Shown here: one piece after another, positions 1 through 7,304 of the stretch | Position numbering within the stretch: position 1 is the stretch's first letter | How the letters are laid out: each line of letters begins with the position of its first letter | Source of the DNA: Bacilli bacterium | GTDB taxonomy: Bacteria; Bacillota_I; Bacilli_A; RF39; UBA660 | Assembly (NCBI GenBank): GCA_900772445.1 | Contig: CAAHEL010000060.1 | Location: forward strand, 1-28,552 | Length of the DNA stretch: 28,552 bases | Direction: 5' to 3' | Translations under genes and position numbers: made by a program | Notes under the pieces: model-generated | What the model was told of the DNA's origin: nothing | Seen by the model: the letters and a program-made list of their open reading frames with translations, nothing else | Databases searched by the model: none

Positions 1-463
1 TACAGAAATCATCTTTTAGAATCCATTACTTAATTAGACTTTTTTTATTTAGTCCTTGACAAAGGGTTCATTTTAATTTCAAATCTTGGTCTTTTTTTCA
101 AAAAAAATGCATTTTATGTGACATAAAAAGCAGGTGGAAAAAATGTGATATATATATTTTTTGGTGTTAAAATTTTGGGTTTATTAGTAAGTAGGCTAAG
201 ATATTATTGTCTTGGTCTTTTAAAATTTAAAAAAAGAAGAAATAAAATGAAATACATGTATTTAAAACCAGAATTAAAAAACTTGTCTCAAAGAGAAAAA
301 CTGCATTTATGAAATAATTCAAAGGACTTATACGAGATAATATTTCAGAAAAATTAGGATTAATCGAATAAAATAAAGAAAAATATGATATTACTAAAAA
401 TGTGATTTTGCTAAATAAGTTTAAGACTATACATTATTAGTAATAATAAATTAATAGTAATTG
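1..463. other. Intergenic stretch, no supported gene
   Basis: I see no convincing gene, tRNA or rRNA here. The only open stretch of note on the plus strand runs from a GTG at 145 (GGTGG at 133-137 upstream) to a TGA at 310 and would encode about 55 residues. Just past that stop, other frames carry short gene-like fragments interrupted by stops, so this may be the eroded remnant of a gene. A 12-nt direct repeat (TCTTGGTCTTTT) occurs at 84-95 and 210-221; in such AT-rich DNA it may mean nothing. Confidence 0.5.
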
Positions 464-517
464 AATATACTACAAATGTATACTATAGTTGACATTTTCA
501 TAAAAATGTAGTATATT
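464..517. repeat. Inverted repeat across the antitoxin promoter
   Basis: A perfect 11-nt inverted repeat has its left arm at 464-474 (AATATACTACA) and its right arm at 507-517 (TGTAGTATATT). The right arm covers the whole -10 box. Nested inside, ACATTTT (492-498) and AAAATGT (503-509) form a second inverted repeat. The placement would suit an operator, but AT-rich DNA produces such symmetry often. Confidence 0.45.
489..517 (+). promoter_or_regulatory. Consensus promoter for the antitoxin RNA
   Basis: A perfect -35 TTGACA (489-494), a 17-nt spacer and TATATT (512-517) form one of the best sigma-A promoters in the window. Transcription should start near 524-526, at a small GCACT-GAAA-AGTGT hairpin (524-537) that would cap the 5' end of the RNA just before the repeats. 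Confidence 0.8.
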
Positions 518-540
518 TATATTGCACTGAAAAGTGTGAA

Positions 541-643
541 AATGTTTTTCGCTTCTGGATGGTGCGAATAATAAATGATTCCAGGCGACAATGTTTTTCG
601 CTTCCAGGTGGTGCGACTAATAAATGATCCTGGTTGAAAATGT
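541..643 (+). repeat. Tandem 49-nt antitoxin repeats (about 2.1 copies)
   Basis: Copy 1 begins at 541, copy 2 at 590, and a partial third copy (AATGTG) at 639, giving an exact 49-nt period. The two full copies are mostly identical (AATGTTTTTCGCTT, then a 20-nt loop with one difference). The differences are concentrated in two 5-nt arms and the 3' end of the unit. The arm changes compensate each other: CTGGA/TCCAG in copy 1 becomes CCAGG/CCTGG in copy 2. There are no spacers, so this is not a CRISPR array. Confidence 0.9.
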
Positions 644-647
644 GAAT

Positions 648-680
648 AACTTCATCAAACGATGGAGTTTTCTTTTATTT
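648..680 (+). terminator. Terminator between antitoxin and toxin
   Basis: A 9-bp stem (648-656 with 661-669, one G-U pair) has an AAAC loop and is followed by a T-rich tail TTCTTTTATTTT. In type III loci a terminator here lets most transcripts stop after the antitoxin and only a fraction read into the toxin, which sets an antitoxin excess. Confidence 0.82.
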
Positions 681-710
681 TGTGATATATTATATACGGA
701 GATGATGCTT

Positions 711-1178
711 GTGGAAATTAAGACAGGTTATTTATATCATATTAAAGATGAATATTTTGATGTTGTAGATGATGATAGTTTAATGCAAAATCATGAAAAG
801 GGTAAAAAAAGGCCAACTTATTTTACTATTAAAGATAAAGATATTTTATGGTTTATACCAATAAGTTCTAAAGTAGATAAATACAAGAAAATAATTGATA
901 AGAAGATAGAACGATATGGATTTTGTAATACAATTATAATTAGGAAAATAGCGGACGAAGATGCAGCGATACTTCTTCAAAATGCGTTTCCTACATTAGA
1001 AAAATATATAGATCATGTACATACTGTTGATGGAGTTCCTTTAAATGTTCCAACAGATTTACAAAACGAGATAAAAAGTTTATTTAAAAATATGATTGGA
1101 TTAAAGAAAAGAGGGACTAATTTATTTTTTACTGATATAGATAGTTTAAAAAAGAAAATGTTAGATGAAGTAAAATAA
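711..1178 (+). CDS. Type III toxin, ToxN/AbiQ/CptN-family endoribonuclease
   Basis: This 155-residue protein starts with the family's typical GYLYHIKDEYFD segment. It continues with RPTYFTIKDKDILWFIPISSK, then RKIADEDAAILLQNAFPT, and ends near KKRGTNLFFTDID. I recognise this pattern from the ToxN/AbiQ superfamily, most closely the CptN branch. These proteins are single-domain RNases that cut RNA at A-rich sites, halt growth when free, and often abort phage infection. The toxin is held inactive by the repeat RNA encoded just upstream. I chose GTG 711 because GGAG (698-701) lies 9 nt before it; ATG 702 and 705 lie too close to that site, and the in-frame ATG at 624 is inside the antitoxin repeat. 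The subfamily assignment is from memory of the family. The role is inferred from the locus. Confidence 0.87.
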   Translation: MEIKTGYLYHIKDEYFDVVDDDSLMQNHEKGKKRPTYFTIKDKDILWFIPISSKVDKYKKIIDKKIERYGFCNTIIIRKIADEDAAILLQNAFPTLEKYIDHVHTVDGVPLNVPTDLQNEIKSLFKNMIGLKKRGTNLFFTDIDSLKKKMLDEVK

Positions 1179-1220
1179 ATGATTATAATAATTAAGAAAA
1201 TAGAATTTTAATAAAATACT

Positions 1221-1256
1221 AAAATAAGATAGTTGACAGTAACTATCTTATTTTTT
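1221..1256. terminator. Bidirectional terminator, toxin / metallophosphoesterase
   Basis: AAAATAAGATAGTT (1221-1234) pairs perfectly with 1241-1254 around a GACAGT loop. A run of six T follows on the plus strand. It lies between two convergent genes and overlaps the stop codon of the minus-strand metallophosphoesterase gene (1248-1250). Confidence 0.85.
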
Positions 1257-2075
1257 ATTAATTCTATAAAAGTTAATCGAAGGAGTATTAAATAATCTGA
1301 AATTTACTCTAGATACTCCGATACCATTTGATACATATAAATCAATATCATCTACTTTATAATACTTATCATAATATTTTTTAGCGTTTGTAGGTAAGAA
1401 GAAATTTTTTATGTAAGGGATATTAATTTGTCCGTTATGTGAATGACCTGCCATAACGATATTGGGTTTTAATCCTTTGATACTATCAATATAGTCTGGT
1501 TCGTGCATTATTATTATTTTATAAATATTTTCTTCGTTTGTTAGTTTAGATAATACACTTTCATTGAATTCACCAGTGCTTATTCCTCCGATAAATATTT
1601 TTTGATTATTTTTGCTATAGATAAAATCATAATTATTTTCTAGTAATATAAAATCAGATTCTTTGTAAATATTTCTTATTTTTTCTATATCAATAGAGTA
1701 GTCGTGATTACCAATTACTGAGTATTTTCCATATTTAGCATTTATTTTTTTAAATGTTTCTTTTAAATATTTAATATCTTTATTAGTTATATTGCTATCT
1801 TGGTCTATTAAATCTCCAGTAAATACAACAATATCTGGATTAATTAAATTGATTTCATTAACGATATCATTAATTCTATCTTTGGTTATTATTCTTTTAT
1901 AATGTAAATCAGAAAAATGTACTATTTTTAGTCCATCAAAATCATTATCAATACTTGTATTAATTACTATTTCATTGGTTTTTAAACCTGATGTAGCAAT
2001 ATATCTTGCATATAAAAAAGTAAGAGATACAATAATAATTAATATTAGAAATACTTTAATTATTTTTTTTATCAT
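1248..2075 (-). CDS. Membrane-anchored metallophosphoesterase (YkoQ/YaeI type)
   Basis: This 275-residue protein has an N-terminal membrane anchor (about residues 4-25) followed by a calcineurin-like phosphoesterase domain with all its metal-binding motifs: DLH (56-58), GDLID (87-91), GNHD (122-125), H191 and GHSH (210-213) followed by NGQI. Family members use two metal ions to cleave phosphomonoesters or diesters, often on phospholipid-like substrates. The substrate cannot be read from the sequence. The anchor suggests the domain works at the membrane surface. The start codon overlaps the stop of the upstream CPBP protease gene, so the two are co-transcribed and probably translationally coupled. 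Confidence 0.9.
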   Translation of the reverse strand: MIKKIIKVFLILIIIVSLTFLYARYIATSGLKTNEIVINTSIDNDFDGLKIVHFSDLHYKRIITKDRINDIVNEINLINPDIVVFTGDLIDQDSNITNKDIKYLKETFKKINAKYGKYSVIGNHDYSIDIEKIRNIYKESDFILLENNYDFIYSKNNQKIFIGGISTGEFNESVLSKLTNEENIYKIIIMHEPDYIDSIKGLKPNIVMAGHSHNGQINIPYIKNFFLPTNAKKYYDKYYKVDDIDLYVSNGIGVSRVNFRLFNTPSINFYRINKK

Positions 2076-2752
2076 ATAATATTTGCTCCGATTAGATAAA
2101 GTAATATAGTAACAGTATTATGTAAAAAGTGCATACTCATACTAGAAAAGATATTATTAGTTTTAGTATAAAGATAAGCAAAGGTAAATCCTAAAGAACA
2201 ATATGGTACTAGATATAGTAAAGCAGATATTCCTGTTGAACTAATTACGTGTAATCCTCCGAAAATAAAACCACTTACAAATATATATAACCATTTATTA
2301 TTTATTATATCTCTTATTCCTTTTCTAAATAATAATTCTTCGGTTAATGGGGCATAAATTGCTACATCTAATAACATTAAGATAGGGAATAATTCAATTC
2401 TTTCTCTAACTAATTGTTCGTTTTCAGCAATTTTATTACCTAATATTAAAGTAATTATTACGTTACTTACTATCATAACTATTACTCCGATTAGATATAC
2501 TTTGAATGCTTCTTCGAAGTTATTAGAGAAATTACTAAAGAATTTTTTGGCGTCTTCTTTTAAAGTTTTATAGTAACTTAGAATAAATATTATTAGTATT
2601 ATTATATTCCAAATTGATTCATATATCATTTTTTCTTTTATGGTATAACTATCATAATCAATATTAAATATTACTATTGGTAATGATTTTAGTATTAATA
2701 AGACTATAAATAGTAAGATAAATTTAATTATATATTTTATTTTTTCTTTCAT
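2072..2752 (-). CDS. CPBP-family intramembrane glutamic protease
   Basis: This 226-residue, very hydrophobic protein has about six predicted membrane segments. It carries the three CPBP/ABI (CAAX-protease-like) motifs: EELLFR (138-143), FGGLH (164-168) and HFLHN (208-212). The paired glutamates and the two histidines form the active site in the family, which includes Rce1-like proteases and bacteriocin self-immunity proteins. The substrate is unknown. It is the first gene of a minus-strand pair with the metallophosphoesterase. An AGGTGA ribosome site (complement of 2757-2762) lies 4 nt before the ATG. Confidence 0.9.
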   Translation of the reverse strand: MKEKIKYIIKFILLFIVLLILKSLPIVIFNIDYDSYTIKEKMIYESIWNIIILIIFILSYYKTLKEDAKKFFSNFSNNFEEAFKVYLIGVIVMIVSNVIITLILGNKIAENEQLVRERIELFPILMLLDVAIYAPLTEELLFRKGIRDIINNKWLYIFVSGFIFGGLHVISSTGISALLYLVPYCSLGFTFAYLYTKTNNIFSSMSMHFLHNTVTILLYLIGANII

Positions 2753-2768
2753 TTTATCACCTAGAATA

Positions 2769-2777
2769 ATTATATCA
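2769..2777 (-). promoter_or_regulatory. Extended -10 promoter for the CPBP operon
   Basis: The minus strand reads TGATATAAT (complement of 2769-2777), a TGn-extended -10 box without a good -35. The start point would fall close to the AGGTGA ribosome site, giving a leader of only about 10 nt. Confidence 0.55.
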
Positions 2778-2804
2778 TAATATATAGAAAAAAAATACTT
2801 TATT

Positions 2805-2833
2805 TTGTATTATTTATAATGTATAATTATATT
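2805..2833 (+). promoter_or_regulatory. Probable gpmI promoter region
   Basis: Several overlapping -10-like hexamers occur: TATAAT at 2815-2820 and 2822-2827, and TATATT at 2828-2833, the last 17 nt after TTGTAT (2805-2810). Which one is used cannot be decided by eye. All lie upstream of, or inside, the longer in-frame ORF that starts at ATG 2819, which is why I reject that start for gpmI. Confidence 0.45.
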
Positions 2834-2848
2834 GAAAGGTATGATGAT

Positions 2849-4351
2849 ATGAAAAAAATAATGTTATGTATATTAGATGGAGTGGGAGTAACTGAAAATC
2901 ATGTAGGTAATGCTTTTTATAATGCTGATACTAAAAATATTGATAAGTTAATTAAAGAGTTTCCTCATACGTTACTTCATGCTTCGGGAGAGTATGTAGG
3001 GCTTCCAAAAGGTCAAATGGGTAATTCTGAAGTGGGACATATGACTATTGGGGGAGGTAAGGTTATATTTCAGTCTTTGGAATATATAAATAAGAAAATT
3101 GAAGATAATACATTTAGTGAAAATACTGAAATATTAAAAACTATTAATCACGTAAAAGAAAATAATTCTAAACTTCATTTAATGGGACTTTTATCTGATG
3201 GTGGGGTACATTCAAGTATTTATCATTTATTTAAATTATTAGAAATGTGTAAGGAAAATGATTTAAAGGAAGTATATATTCATATTATTACTGATGGAAG
3301 GGATACGCTTCCTACTAGTTCGGTAAAATATATTAAGATGCTTGAAGATAAGATTAATTCTTTAGGTATTGGTACTATTGCTAGTGTTGGGGGAAGATAT
3401 TATGCAATGGATAGGGATAATAGATATGAAAGAATTAAAAAGTATTATGATGTTATTGTAAAAGGAGATAATTATAAGGAAAAAGATGTGTATGATGTAA
3501 TTAATTCTAGTTATAATAATAATGTTACTGATGAATTTATTGTGCCATTTCTAGTTAATAAAAATGGTATGATAGATAGTAATGATGGAATAATAATTTA
3601 TAATTTTAGACCTGATAGATTAAGGGAAATAATTACTGTTTTAACAGATGATAATGGTACTTATTTTGATATTAAGAAATTAGATAATGTTAGTATTGTA
3701 TCAATGATGAAAGTATCAGAAAAGTTAACTAGTAGATATGCTTTTAGTTTAGAGAGAATTGATAATCCACTTGGTGTTTATTTAGATAGTTTAGGTTATA
3801 GTCAACTTAGAATTGCAGAAACAGAAAAATATGCTCACGTTACTTATTTCTTTGATGGTGGAAAGGAAAGAGAATTAAAGGGTTCAAAAAGGGTATTAAT
3901 TCCTTCCCCTAAAGTTGCAACTTATGATTTACAACCTGAAATGAGTGCTTATGAAATAAATAAATCTTTACTTGAAGAAGTTAATAATAAGAAATATGAT
4001 TTAATTGTTTTAAACTACGCTAATGGTGATATGGTAGGGCATACTGGTAATTATGATGCTGCAGTTAAGGCAGTTGAAACAGTAGATAAATGTTTATATG
4101 AATTATATGAAAAATTACATAATGAATATACTTTTTTAATAACTGCAGATCATGGTAATTGTGAAAAAATGTTAAATGAAGATGGTAGTATTAATACGGC
4201 ACATACTAATAATAGGGTATTTTTTATAGTAACTGATACTAGTGTTAAGTTAAAAGAAGGTACTTTATCTGATATTGCTCCGACAATTCTTGATTTAATG
4301 AATATAGAAAAAAATAAAGAGATGACTGGTAGTAGTTTAATTAAAAGATAG
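2849..4351 (+). CDS. gpmI: 2,3-bisphosphoglycerate-independent phosphoglycerate mutase
   Basis: This 500-residue cytoplasmic enzyme interconverts 3- and 2-phosphoglycerate in glycolysis using two Mn ions and a phosphoserine intermediate. The alkaline-phosphatase-fold features are present: metal ligand D10 in LDGVG, the catalytic serine S60 in GNSEVGH, the substrate-binding blocks DGRDTLPTS and YAMDRDNRYER, the RPDR motif, and the C-terminal metal sites VGHTGN, TADHGNCE and AHTNN. Length matches the family. Start: ATG 2849 follows AAAGG (2835-2839) by 9 nt and gives the standard MKKIMLCILDG N-terminus. The next gene follows after 7 nt, so the two probably share a transcript. Confidence 0.96.
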   Translation: MKKIMLCILDGVGVTENHVGNAFYNADTKNIDKLIKEFPHTLLHASGEYVGLPKGQMGNSEVGHMTIGGGKVIFQSLEYINKKIEDNTFSENTEILKTINHVKENNSKLHLMGLLSDGGVHSSIYHLFKLLEMCKENDLKEVYIHIITDGRDTLPTSSVKYIKMLEDKINSLGIGTIASVGGRYYAMDRDNRYERIKKYYDVIVKGDNYKEKDVYDVINSSYNNNVTDEFIVPFLVNKNGMIDSNDGIIIYNFRPDRLREIITVLTDDNGTYFDIKKLDNVSIVSMMKVSEKLTSRYAFSLERIDNPLGVYLDSLGYSQLRIAETEKYAHVTYFFDGGKERELKGSKRVLIPSPKVATYDLQPEMSAYEINKSLLEEVNNKKYDLIVLNYANGDMVGHTGNYDAAVKAVETVDKCLYELYEKLHNEYTFLITADHGNCEKMLNEDGSINTAHTNNRVFFIVTDTSVKLKEGTLSDIAPTILDLMNIEKNKEMTGSSLIKR

Positions 4352-4358
4352 GTGAACT

Positions 4359-5618
4359 ATGAATAAAAAGATTAGAATTGTTATAATAATTCTTTTGGTA
4401 ATGGTATTAATTTTTTTAGTGGGTTCTTTATTATATAAAGATAATTTAGAACAAAAGGAAGAAAATAAAATTAGAAATACTATTACTGAAATTAAAAAAC
4501 ACTATAATAATAAAGTTATAACTGATAAGGAAACTAAGTTATATATATTAAATAATAATAATTATGAAGAAGTAGGTATGGTAAGTGATAATGTAGTTTT
4601 ATCTTTAAAAGATATTAATATTAATACTGAAACTAAATATTTTATTACGGATACTTTTTCTGAAGAATATTATATTTATTATGAAGATGTTATACCAAGT
4701 AATGATACTGAAGAGGTTGATTATAGATATAGAAATTATATTCCTTTTGATGAGAATATTGTAACTGGGGATATAACGGAATTTTATAGTGATGGTAATT
4801 TGATATATAGATTTAATAAGTCTTTTGATTTACCAGTAATTATAAAGGAAGATAATAGTTATTTTGTGGAATTTAACAATAGGTTATTAGAAGTAAAAAA
4901 AGATAATGTAGTAAATACTTATAGTAATAATAATAGTGAAATAGAAAAAGCGAAAAGTATTAGAGTAATTGCATATCACGCTTTTTATGATAAATATGAT
5001 GAAAATGAGAAATGGTGTAGGACTGAAATATGTCATCCAACAACTCAAGTTGAAGAACAAAGTAAATATTTAAAAGAAAATAATTATTTTACATTAAATA
5101 CTAAAGAGTTATCTTGGTTTATTGATGGAAAAATTAATGTTCCTAAAAAATCAATAATGATTACTATTGATGATGGACTTCTTGCAGAACGTGGTTTGGA
5201 AGTTTTTGATAGGTATGAACTTAATGCGACTTTATTTTTAATTACTTCATTATATAAACCAGAATCTTATATAAAAAGCAAGTATATAGAATATCATTCA
5301 CACGGAAATGATTTACACAAAGTTGGTGTTTGTCCTGGAGGCCAAGGTGGAGGAATTAAATGTTTAGATAAAAATGTACTTATTGATGACTTGAAAACTA
5401 GTAGTGAAATACTAGGAGGTAGTACAGTATTTTGTTATCCATTTTATGAATTTAATAACTATTCAATTAGTGTTTTAAAGGAAGCTGGATATACTATGGC
5501 ATTTGCTGGTTTAGTAGGAAATGGTAGGGTAACTACTGGTACAAATAAGTATATAATTCCTAGATATACTATTACTAGTGATGTATCTTTAGAGGAATTT
5601 ATTAATATAGTTAAATGA
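4359..5618 (+). CDS. Membrane-anchored polysaccharide deacetylase (CE4/NodB)
   Basis: This 419-residue protein has an N-terminal membrane segment (about 5-26), a variable extracellular region to about residue 200 and a C-terminal NodB-type domain. Visible catalytic motifs are TIDDG (D271, D272), HSHGNDLH (H313 to H320) and CYPF (359-362), which match the base, metal-ligand and groove motifs of CE4 enzymes. Members remove N-acetyl groups from peptidoglycan or secreted glycans outside the cell. Four cysteines (C220, C225, C325, C335) flank the metal site, the last two around a glycine-rich loop. AGGTGA lies 4 nt before the ATG. It is probably co-transcribed with gpmI and sits just before the glycan cluster, which fits surface-glycan modification. 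The exact substrate is unknown. Confidence 0.85.
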   Translation: MNKKIRIVIIILLVMVLIFLVGSLLYKDNLEQKEENKIRNTITEIKKHYNNKVITDKETKLYILNNNNYEEVGMVSDNVVLSLKDININTETKYFITDTFSEEYYIYYEDVIPSNDTEEVDYRYRNYIPFDENIVTGDITEFYSDGNLIYRFNKSFDLPVIIKEDNSYFVEFNNRLLEVKKDNVVNTYSNNNSEIEKAKSIRVIAYHAFYDKYDENEKWCRTEICHPTTQVEEQSKYLKENNYFTLNTKELSWFIDGKINVPKKSIMITIDDGLLAERGLEVFDRYELNATLFLITSLYKPESYIKSKYIEYHSHGNDLHKVGVCPGGQGGGIKCLDKNVLIDDLKTSSEILGGSTVFCYPFYEFNNYSISVLKEAGYTMAFAGLVGNGRVTTGTNKYIIPRYTITSDVSLEEFINIVK

Positions 5619-5643
5619 GGTAGTTTTTACTATCTTTTTTTCT
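5617..5643 (+). terminator. Terminator after the deacetylase gene
   Basis: GGTAGT (5619-5624) pairs with ACTATC (5629-5634) around TTTT, one pair being G-U, followed by a run of seven T. It overlaps the end of the deacetylase gene and separates it from the glycan operon. Confidence 0.75.
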
Positions 5644-5675
5644 TAATATTAATGTGTCTAATGATACTTAAAAAC

Positions 5676-5704
5676 TTGACTGAATAGTGTTTTTCTTATA
5701 TAAT
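5676..5704 (+). promoter_or_regulatory. Promoter of the glycan operon
   Basis: TTGACT (5676-5681), a 17-nt spacer and TATAAT (5699-5704) lie 21 nt before the first ATG. AGGAAGTG (5711-5718) provides the ribosome site. It likely drives the genes from 5726 to 13663, which are spaced by 30 nt or less or overlap. Confidence 0.82.
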
Positions 5705-5725
5705 TTTATTAGGAAGTGATGATAT

Positions 5726-6511
5726 ATGATAAAAAATATTATACAAGTAATGAAAAGGTATAGATTTCTATTAGAGCAATTAGTTCTTAGAGATTTTAAA
5801 GTAAAATATAAAAGAAGTTTTTTAGGGGTAGTTTGGAGTTTATTATATCCATTATTAATGATGGGAGTTATGGCGTTGATATTCTCTAATGTATTTAGAT
5901 TTAGTGTACCTGGAGTTAATTATTTGGTATATTTAATGACTGGGTTAGTTATGTTTAATTATTTTAGTGAGGCTTCAAATCTATCTATGGGTTCAGTAGT
6001 AGCAAACTTTGGTTTAATTAATAAGATATATATTCCTAAATATATTTTTCCATTATCAAAATGTTTATTTGTTGGTATTAATTTTTTACTTACTTTGATA
6101 CCTTTATATTTAATAATTTTTATAACAGGACAAGGTGTTAATATTTATCATTTATTATTACCATTTGCTTTTATTTGTTTATTTATTTTTACTATAGGTA
6201 TGGGATTTATTTTATCTACAATTACTGTATTTATGAGAGATATGTTTTATATATATGGAATTATTATAACAGTATGGACTTATTTTACTCCGATTATGTA
6301 TGATATTTCAATGATTGGTCCAAAATTACAATTTTTATTTAAACTAAATCCATTATATCAATATATAGATTTTGCTAGAACTATTATTTTATATGGTAAT
6401 TGTCCTAGTTTAACTAGTTTTATTGCTTGTTTAGGAAGTTCGTTATTATTCTTATTAATTGGTTTAGCTGCTTTTAGGAAAAATCAAGATAAATTTATTT
6501 ATTATGCATAG
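5726..6511 (+). CDS. tagG: ABC transporter permease, TagG/Wzm type
   Basis: This 261-residue ABC-2-type integral membrane protein has about six membrane segments and the family's N-terminal signature (RDFKVKYKRSFLGVVWSLL, residues ~21-39) before the first segment. TagG/Wzm proteins dimerise and, with two ATPase subunits, move a lipid-linked glycan such as wall teichoic acid across the membrane. The partner ATPase is the next gene, 11 nt downstream. The presence of TagO, TagA and MnaA in the same cluster supports teichoic-acid-like cargo, but the polymer itself is not known, so the symbol is by family resemblance. Confidence 0.88.
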   Translation: MIKNIIQVMKRYRFLLEQLVLRDFKVKYKRSFLGVVWSLLYPLLMMGVMALIFSNVFRFSVPGVNYLVYLMTGLVMFNYFSEASNLSMGSVVANFGLINKIYIPKYIFPLSKCLFVGINFLLTLIPLYLIIFITGQGVNIYHLLLPFAFICLFIFTIGMGFILSTITVFMRDMFYIYGIIITVWTYFTPIMYDISMIGPKLQFLFKLNPLYQYIDFARTIILYGNCPSLTSFIACLGSSLLFLLIGLAAFRKNQDKFIYYA

Positions 6512-6522
6512 GTGGTGAAATA

Positions 6523-7302
6523 ATGAAAAGAAATAGTTGTATAAAAGATGAAATAATGATAGATATAGAAAATGTTTCAATGAGATTTAATCTAGGTATT
6601 GAAAAGGGTTTTTCTTTCAAGCAATTCTTTGTAGATTTATTTAATCCTAAAAAAAGAAAAAAGAAAAAGAAAGAAGAATTTTATGCATTAAGTGATGTTG
6701 ATATAAAAGTTAAAAGTGGTGAAGTTATTGGACTTATTGGTAGTAATGGAGCAGGTAAATCAACACTTTTAAAAATAGTAGCAGGAGTTATGAAACCTAC
6801 CAAAGGTAGTGTAAAAGTAATGGGAAATGTTTGCCCTATGATTGAACTTGGAGCAGGTTTTGATATGGAACTTACTGCTAGAGAAAATATTTATTTAAAT
6901 GGTGCAATACTAGGATACTCTAAGGAATTTATTGAAAGTAAATTTGATGAAATAGTGGAGTTTTCTGAATTACAAGAATTTCTAGAAGTTCCTGTTAGAA
7001 ATTTTTCTTCAGGTATGATTGCTAGACTTGCTTTTTCAATTGCTACAATAGTTGACCCAGAAGTATTAATAGTAGATGAAATATTATCCGTGGGAGACTT
7101 GGCATTCCAACAAAAAAGTGAAGAAAAAATGCGTTCAATGATTGGGGGAGGTACTACTGTATTATATGTTTCACATTCGGTTGATTCAATTAAGAGTTTA
7201 TGTGATAGAGTAGTATGGTTAGAACATGGTAAAGTAGTTGAAATTGGTGATACTAAAAAGGTATGTGACCACTATATTGAAACTGTTGTAGGGGAGGAAT
7301 AA
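6523..7302 (+). CDS. tagH: ABC transporter ATPase, TagH/Wzt type
   Basis: This 259-residue nucleotide-binding subunit has Walker A GSNGAGKST (73-81), signature FSSGM (161-165), Walker B VLIVDE (181-186) and the switch histidine H218. A lysine-rich insert (about 43-50) before the first core strand and the IELGAGFDMELT segment are typical of the polysaccharide-export subfamily. There is no long C-terminal carbohydrate-binding domain of the Wzt O9a kind, so cargo recognition by this subunit looks minimal. AGGTGGTG lies just before ATG 6523; a second in-frame ATG lies at 6556. It works with the permease encoded directly upstream. Confidence 0.9.
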   Translation: MKRNSCIKDEIMIDIENVSMRFNLGIEKGFSFKQFFVDLFNPKKRKKKKKEEFYALSDVDIKVKSGEVIGLIGSNGAGKSTLLKIVAGVMKPTKGSVKVMGNVCPMIELGAGFDMELTARENIYLNGAILGYSKEFIESKFDEIVEFSELQEFLEVPVRNFSSGMIARLAFSIATIVDPEVLIVDEILSVGDLAFQQKSEEKMRSMIGGGTTVLYVSHSVDSIKSLCDRVVWLEHGKVVEIGDTKKVCDHYIETVVGEE

Positions 7303-7304
7303 GT

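Larger units (their letters stand above)
525..680 (+). ncRNA. Type III antitoxin RNA (ToxI/CptI-like)
   Basis: A non-coding RNA of about 150 nt lies between a strong promoter and an intrinsic terminator, directly upstream of a ToxN/CptN-type endoribonuclease gene. It consists of tandem 49-nt repeats. In known type III systems the toxin cuts such an array into single repeats, each of which folds as a pseudoknot and sits in the toxin active site. The same fold can be drawn here: in copy 1 TCGC (549-552) pairs with GCGA (564-567) and CTGGA (555-559) pairs with TCCAG (580-584), in the interleaved order of an H-type pseudoknot. The transcript ends are inferred from the promoter and terminator. No Rfam search was possible. 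Confidence 0.82.

Noticed and set aside
145..312. Small ORF from GTG 145
   Set aside because: About 55 residues with a possible ribosome site, but unusual hydrophobic/basic content, no recognised family and stop-riddled remnants after it. Not enough to call a gene.
541..643. CRISPR array or integron attC reading of the repeats
   Set aside because: The units are directly adjacent with no spacers, only about 2.1 copies are present, and there are no cas or integrase genes. The toxin gene explains them.
624..710. In-frame ATG 624 as the toxin start
   Set aside because: It lies inside the second antitoxin repeat and before the terminator at 648-680, and it has no ribosome site. The conserved toxin sequence begins after 711.
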